A DNA stretch of 64,000 nt from Colletes latitarsis (lineage: Eukaryota > Arthropoda > Insecta > Hymenoptera > Colletidae). Shown in pieces: positions 8,711 to 18,986 of this stretch. Positions within the stretch are counted from its first letter, which is position 1, and the number at the start of each line of letters is the position of its first letter. The stretch is taken from positions 42,356,001 through 42,420,000 of the forward strand of contig NW_027488365.1 of the NCBI RefSeq assembly GCF_051014445.1. The letters are read 5' to 3'. Under the pieces are notes generated by a model. The model ran no database searches. It saw nothing but the letters and a program-made list of their open reading frames with translations, and was not told the DNA's origin. Made by a program: the position numbers and the translations under genes.

Positions 8711-11700
8711 ATGGAGAATATTCAAAGAAAAACAAACAGGACTGGCAAATTTGATAGCGGACTGGCACTCATAACGGTAAACAACATGGCAACGGATGGA
8801 CCACTTCCTGGTGGGGTTAATCCCACGGTCAGGAGTGTTGAGGTGAATCTTGGGGGTAAAGCTGACCTTTTTAGTGTCAGCCCAGCCCCAGTCGTCAGCC
8901 TTGAGCGGCTACCTGCAACAGGGTGGCGCAAGGCGGGGAGGGAGTCGCCACCCCGCAAGAGGCATGGTGCCGAGGGCTCGCAGCTCTTGGTCGGCGACGC
9001 AGCCCTGAGGGAAGAGGAGGAAACTTCGGGCGTCGGTGAGACCGTCACAAACCCCGTCCCCGACGTTGACTCGCAGGATGGCGACGAATGGGCGCCTAAT
9101 CCTTGCACCGGAGATGAGGCTGAGAGTATTGACTCCAGCGAGGAGGATTACGGGCCCGGTAAGAGGAAGAGGAAGGGCCCCGGTGCAGGGAGACCAAGGG
9201 GAATTTTCGTGGACCCAAGGAAATTGGGTCCCGGAATGAAGAGCTTGCCCAAGCAGGCGGACCTCCGGAACATAGCGGAGGTCATGAGGACGGACGAGCT
9301 CCTGGGTCGGCTGAAGGAGCAGCTGGAGTCCGTCGTCCGTGTGGCAGACACTGCTAGCCACCTAAAGACGACGGACATCCGTGGGCTCCGTTTGGCAGCG
9401 CGGGTGGCGATGGTCAGCGCCGAGGAACTTCACGGCAGAGCTGACCGCGCCGAAAACCCAAACAGGCCGGCCCGGGAAGTTGTCATTCGCCAAGGCGAAT
9501 GGGAGAGGAGGGCGAAGGCCCTCGAGAAGAGGCTGGAGGTGGCCGATTCCACCGCCACCACCCTGTCGGAAACTGTCAGGGTTAAAGATAGGGAATTGGA
9601 GCACCTCAGGCGGGAACTTGGCCGCCTGAGATTCAAGGAGGAGCAGCGTGGTCTGCTGAGGGCGGGCGAGGTGGTGACCGACGTGACGCCGCCGGATCAC
9701 GTGCTGCCTTTTGCCCCTCGGCCGCGGCGGAAGGATCTCCTTCCGTCCACTTTTGCCGGGGGGGACACCAGTATGGAGGTCGAGACGGCGGTCCTTGGAC
9801 CGTCGTCCGCAGAGCGTCCCGTCCCGATTGAGACGGAGAGTCCCGCCTCCGGAAACCCTTTGTTGGTCATGATGACCGAAGTCGTACAAGGGGTTTCCGA
9901 AATGGCGGGGCACGTATCGGAAGTGGAACGGAAGTTTGATGCCCGTTTTGAGGCAGTATGGCGGGCAGTGTCTCGCCCGCCATTGGGAAAGGTTCCGCTT
10001 CTTCCTCCCGCATCCGTGGGGGCAACCTCCGCCCCGCCGAGCTCGGCGAAAGGCGATAAGCCGGCGGGGACAGATCAGACAAGGGGGAAACCCAAGGGGC
10101 CAGCGCGGGGAAACCTTGGCACCGGGTCTGCCCCCGTCAAAATGCCTGCGGCACCCCCGAAATCAACCACGGAGAAGAAAGCCGCTGGTAAGGTAAAGCC
10201 GGCGGCTGAAGATGTGGAAGTGTCTAAGCCGTCCGCCCCGAAGTCTCAGGCGCCACCGAAGACAAGACGAGGAGCCCCTCCTCCACCTGTCAAGGTAGAT
10301 AGCAGCAAGTCCGCTCTGCCCGACAAGGACACCGGCGCGAAGTCCATCGTTGCCTCAGCCCCCACCAACGATGGGCAGGGATCCTGGGCTGAGGTAGTGA
10401 AGAAGGGCAAGAAGAAGGGCGGCGTGAAGGGTGCAGCTCTTGCCGCATCCTCCTATAAAGGCGGGAAATCACCCGTAGCCAGTCGGCCAGCTGCCACTAC
10501 TGCGGCAGTCAGCAAGAGGAAGATGTGCGCCCCGTCAGCGGCAGTCAAGTTACCGAGACTGCCGAAAAATGCAGCAGTCTCGGTGACCGCCGCCACCGGA
10601 CGTGAAGGAGAATTGGGCCCCCTCCTCAATAGGGTGATGCCCGGGATCTGTTATGATCTGGGGATCACCGGGATGCGCCCCACCAGGGCAGTCACCGGGG
10701 CGCTCTTATTAGCGATCCCCGGTGAGAAGGGCAGAGAGAAGGCGACCGCCCTGAGGGCGCGTCTTGAGGGGGCCCTCGAGGTGGAGGGTGTTAGGGTGGC
10801 TTGCCCCCAGAAGCAGGCCGAGTTACGAGTTACCGGCCTGTCGGAGGCAGCCACCCAGCAGACTGTGAGGGAGGCCCTTGCCACAGCCGGGGGTTGCGGC
10901 GCTGCGGAGGTCAACGTTGGTGACCTCCGCAGAGACAGCTCGGGCATGTATACGGCATGGGCCCGCTGTCCCCTTCGCGCCGCAACCAAGCTCGCGAAGT
11001 CCGGCCGATTAATGGTCGGCTTCTTCGAGGCCCGGCTGGCAGTGCTCGCCGCGAGGCCGCTGCAGTGCCACCGTTGCCTAGAATTCGGTCATGTCAGGCA
11101 GCGGTGCACTAGCACCATAGATCGCAGCGGCCTCTGTTACCGTTGCGGGGGGGCCTCCCACACAGCCAGAGAGTGTACGGCCGCCCCAAAATGCCCCCTT
11201 TGTGTAGGCTTGGGGCGGCCAGCTGATCACCGAATGGGTGGGGCGGCGTGCCATCCCCCCAAACGGAAGGGGAAGAATGGGAAGGGGGTGGGTGTGCCCC
11301 CATCCACGGTGCCGGCTGGTGTTGAGCCGGCACCGCTGTCCGTCGCGACGGAGGTCCAGGGGGCGGCTTGTTCCCAGCCGTCCCCTGCTGTGGTGTCGGG
11401 GGTTACTCCCGCCCCTGTCGCGGCGGCAGTGAAGGTGGTGGGGTGTCCACACGCACCCCTGCCGGTGGCGGAGATGATGGAGGTGGACGTGGCGCCTTGC
11501 GACTCGGCGCCCTCCACCTCCACGGAAGCGGAAGGTGTGATGTCTGGTGGGGGTGCTGCAGAGCCCCCACCACAGGCGGCAGCACAGTCACCGTGCGGGT
11601 CGGAGCCCCTTAGCAGGGGGGTGATGGCCTCGTACGGCGGCAAAGATCCGGGGCGCGCAGAAGCGTCCCTAAGCGCTGGAAGGAGAGGCCTGGAGGAGGC

Positions 11701-11719
11701 CGCGACTGAGACCCGATAA
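8711..11719 (+). CDS. E3 ORF1 protein, gag-like with three CCHC zinc knuckles
   Basis: This 1,002-residue protein is much longer than the family-A ORF1 (622 aa) because of an extended low-complexity N-terminal and middle part rich in Pro, Lys, Ala and Ser. ATG 8711 (MENIQRK) is chosen because it sits 35 nt after the conserved leader hairpin, as in the other copies. A GTG 36 nt upstream is in frame but less likely. A heptad-like Glu/Arg/Leu segment (about residues 255-310) could be a coiled coil. The conserved block (RAVTGALLLAIPG, ELRVTGL, AWARCPLRAATKL) precedes zinc knuckles starting at residue 786: CHRCLEFGHVRQRC, CYRCGGASHTAREC, CPLC with His/Cys. Its likely role is RNA packaging and targeting of the ribonucleoprotein. 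The stop TAA overlaps ORF2 ATG by one base. Confidence 0.87.
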   Translation: MENIQRKTNRTGKFDSGLALITVNNMATDGPLPGGVNPTVRSVEVNLGGKADLFSVSPAPVVSLERLPATGWRKAGRESPPRKRHGAEGSQLLVGDAALREEEETSGVGETVTNPVPDVDSQDGDEWAPNPCTGDEAESIDSSEEDYGPGKRKRKGPGAGRPRGIFVDPRKLGPGMKSLPKQADLRNIAEVMRTDELLGRLKEQLESVVRVADTASHLKTTDIRGLRLAARVAMVSAEELHGRADRAENPNRPAREVVIRQGEWERRAKALEKRLEVADSTATTLSETVRVKDRELEHLRRELGRLRFKEEQRGLLRAGEVVTDVTPPDHVLPFAPRPRRKDLLPSTFAGGDTSMEVETAVLGPSSAERPVPIETESPASGNPLLVMMTEVVQGVSEMAGHVSEVERKFDARFEAVWRAVSRPPLGKVPLLPPASVGATSAPPSSAKGDKPAGTDQTRGKPKGPARGNLGTGSAPVKMPAAPPKSTTEKKAAGKVKPAAEDVEVSKPSAPKSQAPPKTRRGAPPPPVKVDSSKSALPDKDTGAKSIVASAPTNDGQGSWAEVVKKGKKKGGVKGAALAASSYKGGKSPVASRPAATTAAVSKRKMCAPSAAVKLPRLPKNAAVSVTAATGREGELGPLLNRVMPGICYDLGITGMRPTRAVTGALLLAIPGEKGREKATALRARLEGALEVEGVRVACPQKQAELRVTGLSEAATQQTVREALATAGGCGAAEVNVGDLRRDSSGMYTAWARCPLRAATKLAKSGRLMVGFFEARLAVLAARPLQCHRCLEFGHVRQRCTSTIDRSGLCYRCGGASHTARECTAAPKCPLCVGLGRPADHRMGGAACHPPKRKGKNGKGVGVPPSTVPAGVEPAPLSVATEVQGAACSQPSPAVVSGVTPAPVAAAVKVVGCPHAPLPVAEMMEVDVAPCDSAPSTSTEAEGVMSGGGAAEPPPQAAAQSPCGSEPLSRGVMASYGGKDPGRAEASLSAGRRGLEEAATETR

Positions 11720-14700
11720 TGTCTCAACGCCTCCTCCAGGTCAATTTGAACCACTGCCGGGGGGCTCAGGATCTCATGCTCCAAACCCTCCGGCAGTGGA
11801 ACATCGGGATGGCCGTGATCGCCGAGCCCTATCGTGTCCCCAAACACCCCGCTTGGGTGGGGGACCTTAACGGGGTCTCGGCGATCACCTGGCAGCACGG
11901 GCGCGGCACGTTGCCGTGCTCCGTAGTGGGGAGGGGCCACGGGTTCGTGGCGATTAAGTGGGGGGACCTTGTGGTTGCCGGGTGTTACGCGTCGCCCGCT
12001 ATGGGCCTCAGCGATTTTGAGGCGTACCTCGACGAGGTGGGGAGATGCATGTCCCCACATCTCGCCAGTGGGGTACTCGTCCTGGGTGATTTCAATGCTC
12101 ACGCTGCAGCGTGGGGCTGCCCCAGGTCGACCGTCAAGGGCGACGCGATGCTCGTATGGGCGGCGGGTCACGGCCTCGTAGTGTTGAATGAGGGGGCCGT
12201 GAGCACGTGCGTGCACGCGCGGGGCGAGTCGATCGTCGACATATCGTTGGCGAGCCCCGCCATAGCGCGCCGTGTGTCCGAGTGGAGGGTCGCGGAAGAG
12301 GTGGCCACGTTAAGCGACCACCTCTATATTACGTTCTCCGTATCCGCGACCCCCGGCGTAAATGGACCCCGCCAAACGGGCAGGGGTGCACACCCGGCGC
12401 CACGCTGGTCCGTCAAGAGGCTGGACCCGGACGCCCTTGCGATGGCAGCCTCCGTTGTGGCATGGCAGGAGATGCCACGCCGGACCCTCGGCAATCCATC
12501 TGCCGGGGCGAGTTGGTTCCGGGAGACTATGACGTCGTTGTGTGACGCAGTCATGCCCCGGGCCACCGCCCCAAGCCGTGGGGGGTCCGTGTACTGGTGG
12601 TCGGGCGAGATCGAGGACTTACGCACTCGGTGCGTCCTCGCTCGACGCCGGTACACCCGCGCCAGGAGACGGCGCGGGGCGACGGAGGCAGAGGTGGTGG
12701 GGTTGCGCGGGGAATTTTCCCTGGCGCGCAGAACCCTCCGCCGGACCATCGCGACCGCGAAAGCCCAGGCATGGACGGAGCTCCTCGGCTCTCTGGATGC
12801 AAATCCATGGGGGCGCCCCTATCATATGGTCGCAGGCAAGATGCGATCATGGGCGCCCCCGGTCACAGAGAGCCTCGACCCCCAGCTGCTCGGGGAAACT
12901 ATGCGCGTCCTCTTCCCCGTTGGGGGAGAGGCGTTCCTGCATCCCCCCGAGCCACAGCCGGATCACCCGCCTTGGTGGTCCGACGAAATGGGGGTCTCCG
13001 AGGAGGAGCTAGCTAGGGCCGTCCGGAGAATGGCTGCCAAGAAGACGGCGCCAGGACCGGACGGCATACCTGGCAGGGCCTGGGCAGTAGCAGTGGGCGT
13101 TCTGGGGGCCGGGCTGATAAGCGTCTTTGACGCGTGCCTGCGGACCGGTCAGTTCCCCCCCATATGGAAGGTGGCGAGGTTGGTCCTCCTCCACAAGCCG
13201 GGGAAGCCCGCGGATTCTCCATCTGCGTTCCGACCCATATGTCTTTTGGACGAGGCTGGGAAGCTCCTCGAGCGGGTCATTGTATCCCGACTCGAGGGGC
13301 ACCTGTCCCGCGTCGGCCCCGATCTGGCCGACCGACAGTTCGGCTTTCGCCGGGGCCGCTCCACAGTCGACGCCATAGCGACAGTGCGGACCCTGGCGGA
13401 ATCGGCAATCTCGCGGGGGGGTGTGGCGTTGGCAGTCTCACTAGACATTGCCAACGCCTTCAATACCGTCTCCTGGGGGGCGATAGGTCGGGCACTCCAG
13501 TACCACCGGGTGCCCGCCTATCTATGTCGACTGATCGGGGATTATCTGCGGGGCAGGGTAGTCCAATATCCGGGTCGGAACGGGATGGAGCAGAGAGCGG
13601 TGCACCGCGGGGTTCCACAGGGGTCGGTCCTCGGGCCGCTACTGTGGAACTTGGCGTATGACGCGGTGCTGCGGGCGGACCTCCCCGTCGGCGTGTCGTT
13701 GGTTTGTTATGCTGACGACACCCTGGTGATAGCCGGCGGGGATATGTGGAGGAGGGCAGTGGCCCTCGCAGAGGAAGGGGCGGCACGAGTAGTCGCCGAA
13801 ATTGAGCGTCTGGGGTTGCGCGTGGCACCCCAGAAGACCGAGGCCATCTGGCTGTGTAATGTCAGTGGTCGGGGGATGCCGCGCCAGGCGTCTCTACGGG
13901 TGGGTGGAGCCCTCGTCGGGGTGGGGCGCCGGATGAAGTATTTAGGCCTCACCCTCGACAGCTACTGGCGTTTCGGGCATCATTTGGAAGGGTTGGGTCC
14001 CCGTATTGAAAGGGCGGCGGCCGCGTTAAGTCGCATAATGCCTAATCTCGGCGGGCCCAACATGGCGGCACGGCGGCTGTATTTGGGAGTCGTCCGGTCC
14101 ATGGCGCTTTATGGCGCGCCAATAGGGGCCGGCGGTCTGATGGCAAATCGGCGGGGTGCGTTCGTACTCCGCCGCTTGCAGAGGTTGGTCGCCATCAGAG
14201 TCGTGCGGGGTTATCGCACGATCTCCTACACAGCCGCCACCTTGCTGGCGAAAATGGACGCAGAGGTCTATCAAAACCTCTGCGACCTTCGCCAGCGGGG
14301 CGTGGACCCGCACGGCGAGGAGGCCGCCAGGGCCCGAATCCAGGCGCGGCGACGCGTCTATAGTCGGTGGCTGGTGTGGCTATCCAAGCCAGATCAGCGG
14401 GATGATCGCGTTGCCGCGGCGGTCCGCCCAGTGTTTTATGCCTGGGTGGGCCGTAGCTGGGGTACGCCCACCTACCGCCTGACACAGGTACTGACCGGAC
14501 ACGGTTGCTTCGGTCGGTACCTGCATCGGATAGGGCGGGAGGCGACGGCTGCGTGCCATCACTGTAGGGGAAGGGAGGACACCGCGCAGCACACGTTGGA
14601 GTTTTGTCCAGCGTGGGCAGCGCAGCGCGGTGTCCTCGTTAGAGCGATTGGAGCGGACCTCTCGCTGCCGGCCGTCATACGTGCGATGGTCGGCAGTGAG

Positions 14701-14808
14701 GAGGTGTGGGCGGCCATGGCCCTGTTTTGCGAGGAGGTCATGGTCGCAAAGGAAGACGCCGAGAGGGCGCGTGAGGAGGTGGGGGGCAGGCGGCGACGCC
14801 GACCGTAA
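11719..14808 (+). CDS. E3 ORF2: APE endonuclease-reverse transcriptase, intact
   Basis: This 1,029-residue ORF2 protein cuts target DNA and reverse-transcribes the element RNA onto the nick (target-primed reverse transcription). The APE-type endonuclease has the N of QVNLNH at residue 9, AEPY near 36, GDFN at D124, a SIVDISLA motif near 174 and SDH at D200-H201. The reverse transcriptase includes APGPDG, FGFRRGRST, SLDIANAFN, GVPQGSVLGPLLWN and YADD at residues 664-667. A C-terminal zinc motif, C946-x2-C949-x8-H958-x4-C963, followed by PAW, is characteristic of this clade. No RNase H domain is seen, as expected for R1. It starts in a TAATG stop/start overlap with ORF1. SART1 is known to use such a UAAUG for translational coupling, and the same mechanism is inferred here. 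Confidence 0.95.
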   Translation: MSQRLLQVNLNHCRGAQDLMLQTLRQWNIGMAVIAEPYRVPKHPAWVGDLNGVSAITWQHGRGTLPCSVVGRGHGFVAIKWGDLVVAGCYASPAMGLSDFEAYLDEVGRCMSPHLASGVLVLGDFNAHAAAWGCPRSTVKGDAMLVWAAGHGLVVLNEGAVSTCVHARGESIVDISLASPAIARRVSEWRVAEEVATLSDHLYITFSVSATPGVNGPRQTGRGAHPAPRWSVKRLDPDALAMAASVVAWQEMPRRTLGNPSAGASWFRETMTSLCDAVMPRATAPSRGGSVYWWSGEIEDLRTRCVLARRRYTRARRRRGATEAEVVGLRGEFSLARRTLRRTIATAKAQAWTELLGSLDANPWGRPYHMVAGKMRSWAPPVTESLDPQLLGETMRVLFPVGGEAFLHPPEPQPDHPPWWSDEMGVSEEELARAVRRMAAKKTAPGPDGIPGRAWAVAVGVLGAGLISVFDACLRTGQFPPIWKVARLVLLHKPGKPADSPSAFRPICLLDEAGKLLERVIVSRLEGHLSRVGPDLADRQFGFRRGRSTVDAIATVRTLAESAISRGGVALAVSLDIANAFNTVSWGAIGRALQYHRVPAYLCRLIGDYLRGRVVQYPGRNGMEQRAVHRGVPQGSVLGPLLWNLAYDAVLRADLPVGVSLVCYADDTLVIAGGDMWRRAVALAEEGAARVVAEIERLGLRVAPQKTEAIWLCNVSGRGMPRQASLRVGGALVGVGRRMKYLGLTLDSYWRFGHHLEGLGPRIERAAAALSRIMPNLGGPNMAARRLYLGVVRSMALYGAPIGAGGLMANRRGAFVLRRLQRLVAIRVVRGYRTISYTAATLLAKMDAEVYQNLCDLRQRGVDPHGEEAARARIQARRRVYSRWLVWLSKPDQRDDRVAAAVRPVFYAWVGRSWGTPTYRLTQVLTGHGCFGRYLHRIGREATAACHHCRGREDTAQHTLEFCPAWAAQRGVLVRAIGADLSLPAVIRAMVGSEEVWAAMALFCEEVMVAKEDAERAREEVGGRRRRRP

Positions 14809-15346
14809 GACCCTCCACCGCTCCCCGTGGCAGGGGGAGCGCGATGGGGTCGGTGATGGTGTTTTGTAGTGTGAGGTGAGGGACTTTGTCCCCTTATTCC
14901 CCCTCGCACCCAGCCCATCACCGTACCAGGGGCCCGTGGCAGGGGCCCCGTTTAGCGGGGGCGGCAGTGTTAGCCGGCCCCGCAGCCGTGGTCGCGATCG
15001 GGTGGGGGCCCGGTCGCGACTAGTAGCAACGGCACGAGTGGGGGCGACGTCGCGTGTGACCGCGTGGCGTCGCCGGGGGGCAATCAGTTTAGTTTGCCCC
15101 CCATTGGGGGAGGAGGATCACATCTCCTCCCCCGGGAAGGGCCCGTAATAGGGCGTTGCGCCAACGGGGAGAGTCACGGTAGTATCGCTAGTTTGGTTCC
15201 CGTGACTCTCCCCAGATAAAGGGCGCAGGCGGTCACCGTGGTGTTTTAGCCGGTAAGAGTCCGGCACTATCCCGGCCTCCCCCCCAGGGAGCCGGGGTGT
15301 CCATGAGGATTTCACCACGATAAAAAAAAAAAAAAAAAAAAAAAAA
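14809..15346 (+). promoter_or_regulatory. E3 3' UTR, structured, with poly(A) tail
   Basis: This 3' UTR is 538 nt including 25 A. It holds several strong inverted repeats. The most notable is a 14-bp perfect stem, 15166-15179 with 15200-15213 (GGGGAGAGTCACGG/CCGTGACTCTCCCC, 20-nt loop). After a 23-nt spacer comes a terminal domain closed by CGTGGTG (15237-15243) and CACCACG (15313-15319), which ends three bases before the A-run. Inside it are GCCGG-TAAGAGT-CCGGC and a GC-rich hairpin with one bulge. Equivalent structures occur in E4 and E5. In related elements the 3' UTR is where the reverse transcriptase recognises its template. Confidence 0.75.
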
Positions 15347-15359
15347 GGTCTGGGATATG
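15347..15359. repeat. E3 target-site duplication, 3' copy
   Basis: GGTCTGGGATATG follows the poly(A) directly and matches 8305-8317 exactly. Confidence 0.9.
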
Positions 15360-18300
15360 CGCGCATCTGGCTTATACTTACGCCTTTTTCGCAAACTTGT
15401 TGGCCAGATCCTGGGTTTTTTTCGTGTTTGAATCACGTAGTAATGTGGTAACACACTGAAGCAGTCAATTAAACTAGGTTTCGATCGATATTTTAGAGGA
15501 TAACACCGGTTAGGTCTGGGTTAGGTCTGGGATATGCGCGCATCTGGCTTATACTTTCTCCTTTTTCGCAAACTTGTTGGCTAGATCCTGGGTTTTTTCG
15601 GGTTCGAATCACGTAGTAATGTGGTAACACACTGAAGCAGTTAAACCTGGTTTCGATCAATATTTTAGAGGATAACACCGGTTAGGTCTGGGTTAGGTCT
15701 GGGATATGCGTGCATCTGGCATATACTTTCGTCTTTTTCGCAAACTTGTTGGCTAGATCCTGGGTTTTTTTCGCGTATGAATCACGTAGTAATGTGGTAC
15801 CACACTGAGGCAGTCAATTAAACCTGGTTTCGATCAATATTTTAGAGGATAACACCGGTTAGGTCTGTGTTAGGTCTGGGTTATGCCCGCATCTGGCTCA
15901 TGATTTTGCCTTCTTCGCATACTTGTTGGCCAGATCCTGGGTTTTTTCCGTGTTTGAATCACGTAGTAATGTGGTACCACACTGAGGCAGTCAATTAAAC
16001 CTGGTTTCGATCAATATTTGAAAGGATAACACCGGTTAGGTCTGGGTTAGGTCCGGGATATGCCCGCATCTGGCTCATGATTTTGCCTTCTTCGCATACT
16101 TGTTGGCCAGATCCTGGGTTTTTTCCGTGTTTGACTCCCGTAGTAATGTGGTACCACACTGAGGCAGTCAATTAAACCTGGTTTCGATCAATATTTTAGA
16201 GGATAACACCGGTTAGGTCTGGGTTAGGTCTGGGATATGCGCGCATCTGGCATATACTTTCGCCTTTTTCGCAAACTTGTTGGCTAGATCCTGGGTTTTT
16301 TTCGCGTATGAATCACGTAGTAATGTGGTAACACACTGAAGCAGTCAATTAAACCTGGTTTCGATCAATATTTTAGAGGATAACACCGGTTAGGTCTGGG
16401 TTAGGTCTGGGTTATGCCCGCATCTGGCTCATGATTTTGCCTTCTTCGCATACTTGTTGGCCAGATCCTGGGTTTTTTCCGTGTTTGAATCACGTAGTAA
16501 TGTGGTACCACACTGAGGCAGTCAATTAAACCTGGTTTCGATCAATATTTGAAAGGATAACACCGGTTAGGTCTGGGTTAGGTCCGGGATATGCCCGCAT
16601 CTGGCTCATGATTTTGCCTTCTTCGCATACTTGTTGGCCAGATCCTGGGTTTTTTCCGTGTTTGACTCCCGTAGTAATGTGGTACCACACTGAGGCAGTC
16701 AATTAAACCTGGTTTCGATCAATATTTTAGAGGATAACACCGGTTAGGTCTGGGTTAGGTCTGGGATATGCGCGCATCTGGCATATACTTTCGCCTTTTT
16801 CGCAAACTTGTTGGCTAGATCCTGGGTTTTTTCCGTGTTTGAATCACGTAGTAATGTGGTAACACAATGGAGCAGTCAATTAAACCTGGTTTCGATCAAT
16901 ATTTTAGAGCATAACACCGGGTAGGTCTGGGTTAGGTCTGGGATATGCGCGCATCTGGCATATACTTTCGCCTTTTTCGCAAACTTGTTGGCTAGATCCT
17001 GGGTTTTTTCCGTGTTTGAATCACGTAGTAATGTGGTACCACACTGAGGTAGTCAATTAAACCTGGTTTCGATCAATATTTCAGAGGATAACACCGGTTA
17101 AGTCTGGGTTAGGTCCGGGATATGCCCGCATCTGGCTCATGATTTTGCCTTCTTCGCATACTTGTTGGCCAGATCCTGGGTTTTTTTCGTGTTTGAATCA
17201 CGTAGTAATGTGGTAACACACTGAAGCAGTCAATTAAACCTGGTTTCGATCAATATTTTAGAGGATAACACCGGTTAGGTCTGGGTTAGGTCTGGGTTAT
17301 GCCCGCATCTGGCTCATGATTTTGCCTTCTTCGCATACTTGTTGGACAGATCCTGGGTTTTTTCCGTGTTTGAATCACGTAGTAATGTGGTACCACACTG
17401 AGGCAGTCAATTAAACCTGGTTTCGATCAATATTTCAGAGGATAACACCGGTTAGGTCTGGGTTAGGTCCGGGATATGCCCGCATCTGGCTCATGATTTT
17501 GCCTTCTTCGCATACTTGTTGACCAGATCCTGGGTTTTTTCCGTGTTTGAATCACGTAGTAATGTGGTATCACACTGAGGCAGTCAATTAAACCTGGTTT
17601 CGATCAATATTTCAGAGGATAACACCGGTTAGGTCTGGGTTAGGTCTGGGTTATGCCCGCATCTGGCTCATGATTTTGCCTTCTTCGCATACTTGTTGGC
17701 CAGATCCTGGGTTTTTTCCGTGTTTGAATCACGTAGTAATGTTGTACCACACTGAGGCAGTCAATTAAACCTGGATTCGGACAGTATTTTAGAGGATAAC
17801 ACCGGTTAGGTCTGGGTTAGGTCTGGGTTAGGTTTGGGTTATGCCCGCATCTGGCTCATGATTTTGCCTTCTTCGCATACTTGTTGGGCAGATCCTGGGT
17901 TTTTTTCGTGTTTGAATCACGTAGTAATGTGGTAACACACTGAAACTGTCAATTAAACCTGGTTTCGATCAATATTTTAGAGGATAACACCGGTTAGGTC
18001 TGGGTTAGGTCTGGGTTAGATTTGGGTTATGCCCGCATCTGGCTCATGATTTTGCTTTCTTCGCATACTTGTTGGCCAGATCCTGGTTTTTTTTCGTGTT
18101 TGAATCACGTAGTAATGTGGCAACACAATGAAGCAGTCAATTAACCCTGGTTTCGATCCATATTTTGGAGGATAACACCGGTTAGGTCTGGGTTTCGTCT
18201 GGGTTATGCCCGCATCTGGCTCATGATTTTGCTTTCTTCGCAAACTTGTTTGCCAGATCCTGGTTTTTTTTCGTGTTTGAATCACGTAGTAATGTGGCAA

Positions 18301-18969
18301 CACAATGAAGCAGTCAATTAACCCTGGTTTCGATCCATATTTTGGAGGATAACACCGGTTAGGTCTGGGTTAGTTCTGGGTTATGCCCGCATCTGGCTCA
18401 TGATTTTGCCTTTTTCGCAAACTTTTTGGCCAGATCCTGGGTTTTTTCCGTGTTTGAATCACGTAGTAATGTGGTACCACACTAAGGTAGTCAATTAAAC
18501 CTGGTTTCGATCAATATTTCAGAGGATAACACCGGTTAGGTCTGGGTTAGGTCGGGGATATGCCCGCATCTGGCTCATGATTTTGCCTTCTTCGCATACT
18601 TGTTGGCCAGATCCTGGGTTTTTTTCGTGTTTGAATCACGTAGTAATGTGGTAACACAATGAAGCAGTCAATTAACCCTGGTTTCGATCAATATTTTGGA
18701 GGATAACACCGGTTAGGTATGGGTTAGGTCTGGGTTATGCCCGCATCTGGCTCATGATTTTGCCTTCTTCGCAAACTTGTTGGCCAGATCCTGGGTTTTT
18801 TCCGTGTTTGAATCACGTAGTAATGTTGTAGCACACTGAGGCAGTCAATTAAACCTGGTTTCGATCAATATTTTAGAGGATAACACCGGTTAGGTCTGGG
18901 TTAGGTCTGGGATATGCGCGCATCTGGCATATACTTTCGCCTTTTTCGCAAACTTGTTGGCTAGATCCT

Positions 18970-18986
18970 GGGTTTTTTCCGTGTTT
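18970..18986. repeat. E4A target-site duplication, 5' copy
   Basis: GGGTTTTTTCCGTGTTT, 17 bp of satellite, precedes the element and recurs exactly at 25341-25357 after the poly(A). Confidence 0.93.

Larger units (their letters stand above)
8318..15346 (+). mobile_element. E3: complete R1-clade LINE, family B, intact
   Basis: This 7,029-bp element has a 5' UTR, ORF1 (8711-11719), ORF2 (11719-14808), a 3' UTR and a 25-A tail (15322-15346), flanked by a 13-bp TSD. Both ORFs are open over full length and no frameshift or internal stop was seen. The perfect TSD and intact ORFs suggest a recent, potentially active copy. The insertion point falls in TTA/GGTCTGGG of the satellite, a TTAGG-like site. 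Family assignment rests on ORF2 architecture and on the three-knuckle ORF1. The proteins differ strongly from families A and C while the 5' UTR is nearly the same as in family C. Confidence 0.93.
15347..18986. repeat. Satellite array (block 2, about 20 monomers)
   Basis: Tandem ~177-bp monomers; successive 'taacaccggt' landmarks fall at 15501, 15673, 15850, 16027 and 16204. Two 5'-half variants alternate: one with 'gcgcatctgg(c/t)atatac' and one with 'cccgcatctggctcatgattttg'. Some monomers near 17820-18030 carry one or two extra TTAGG-like subrepeats. From about 15843 onward this block is repeated at +10,651 bp (26494 onward). No gene found. Confidence 0.95.

Noticed and set aside
11719..14808. 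Group II intron or bacterial retron reverse transcriptase
   Set aside because: The APE endonuclease at the N-terminus, the C-terminal C-x2-C-x8-H-x4-C motif, a separate three-knuckle ORF1 and a poly(A) tail identify an R1-clade LINE.
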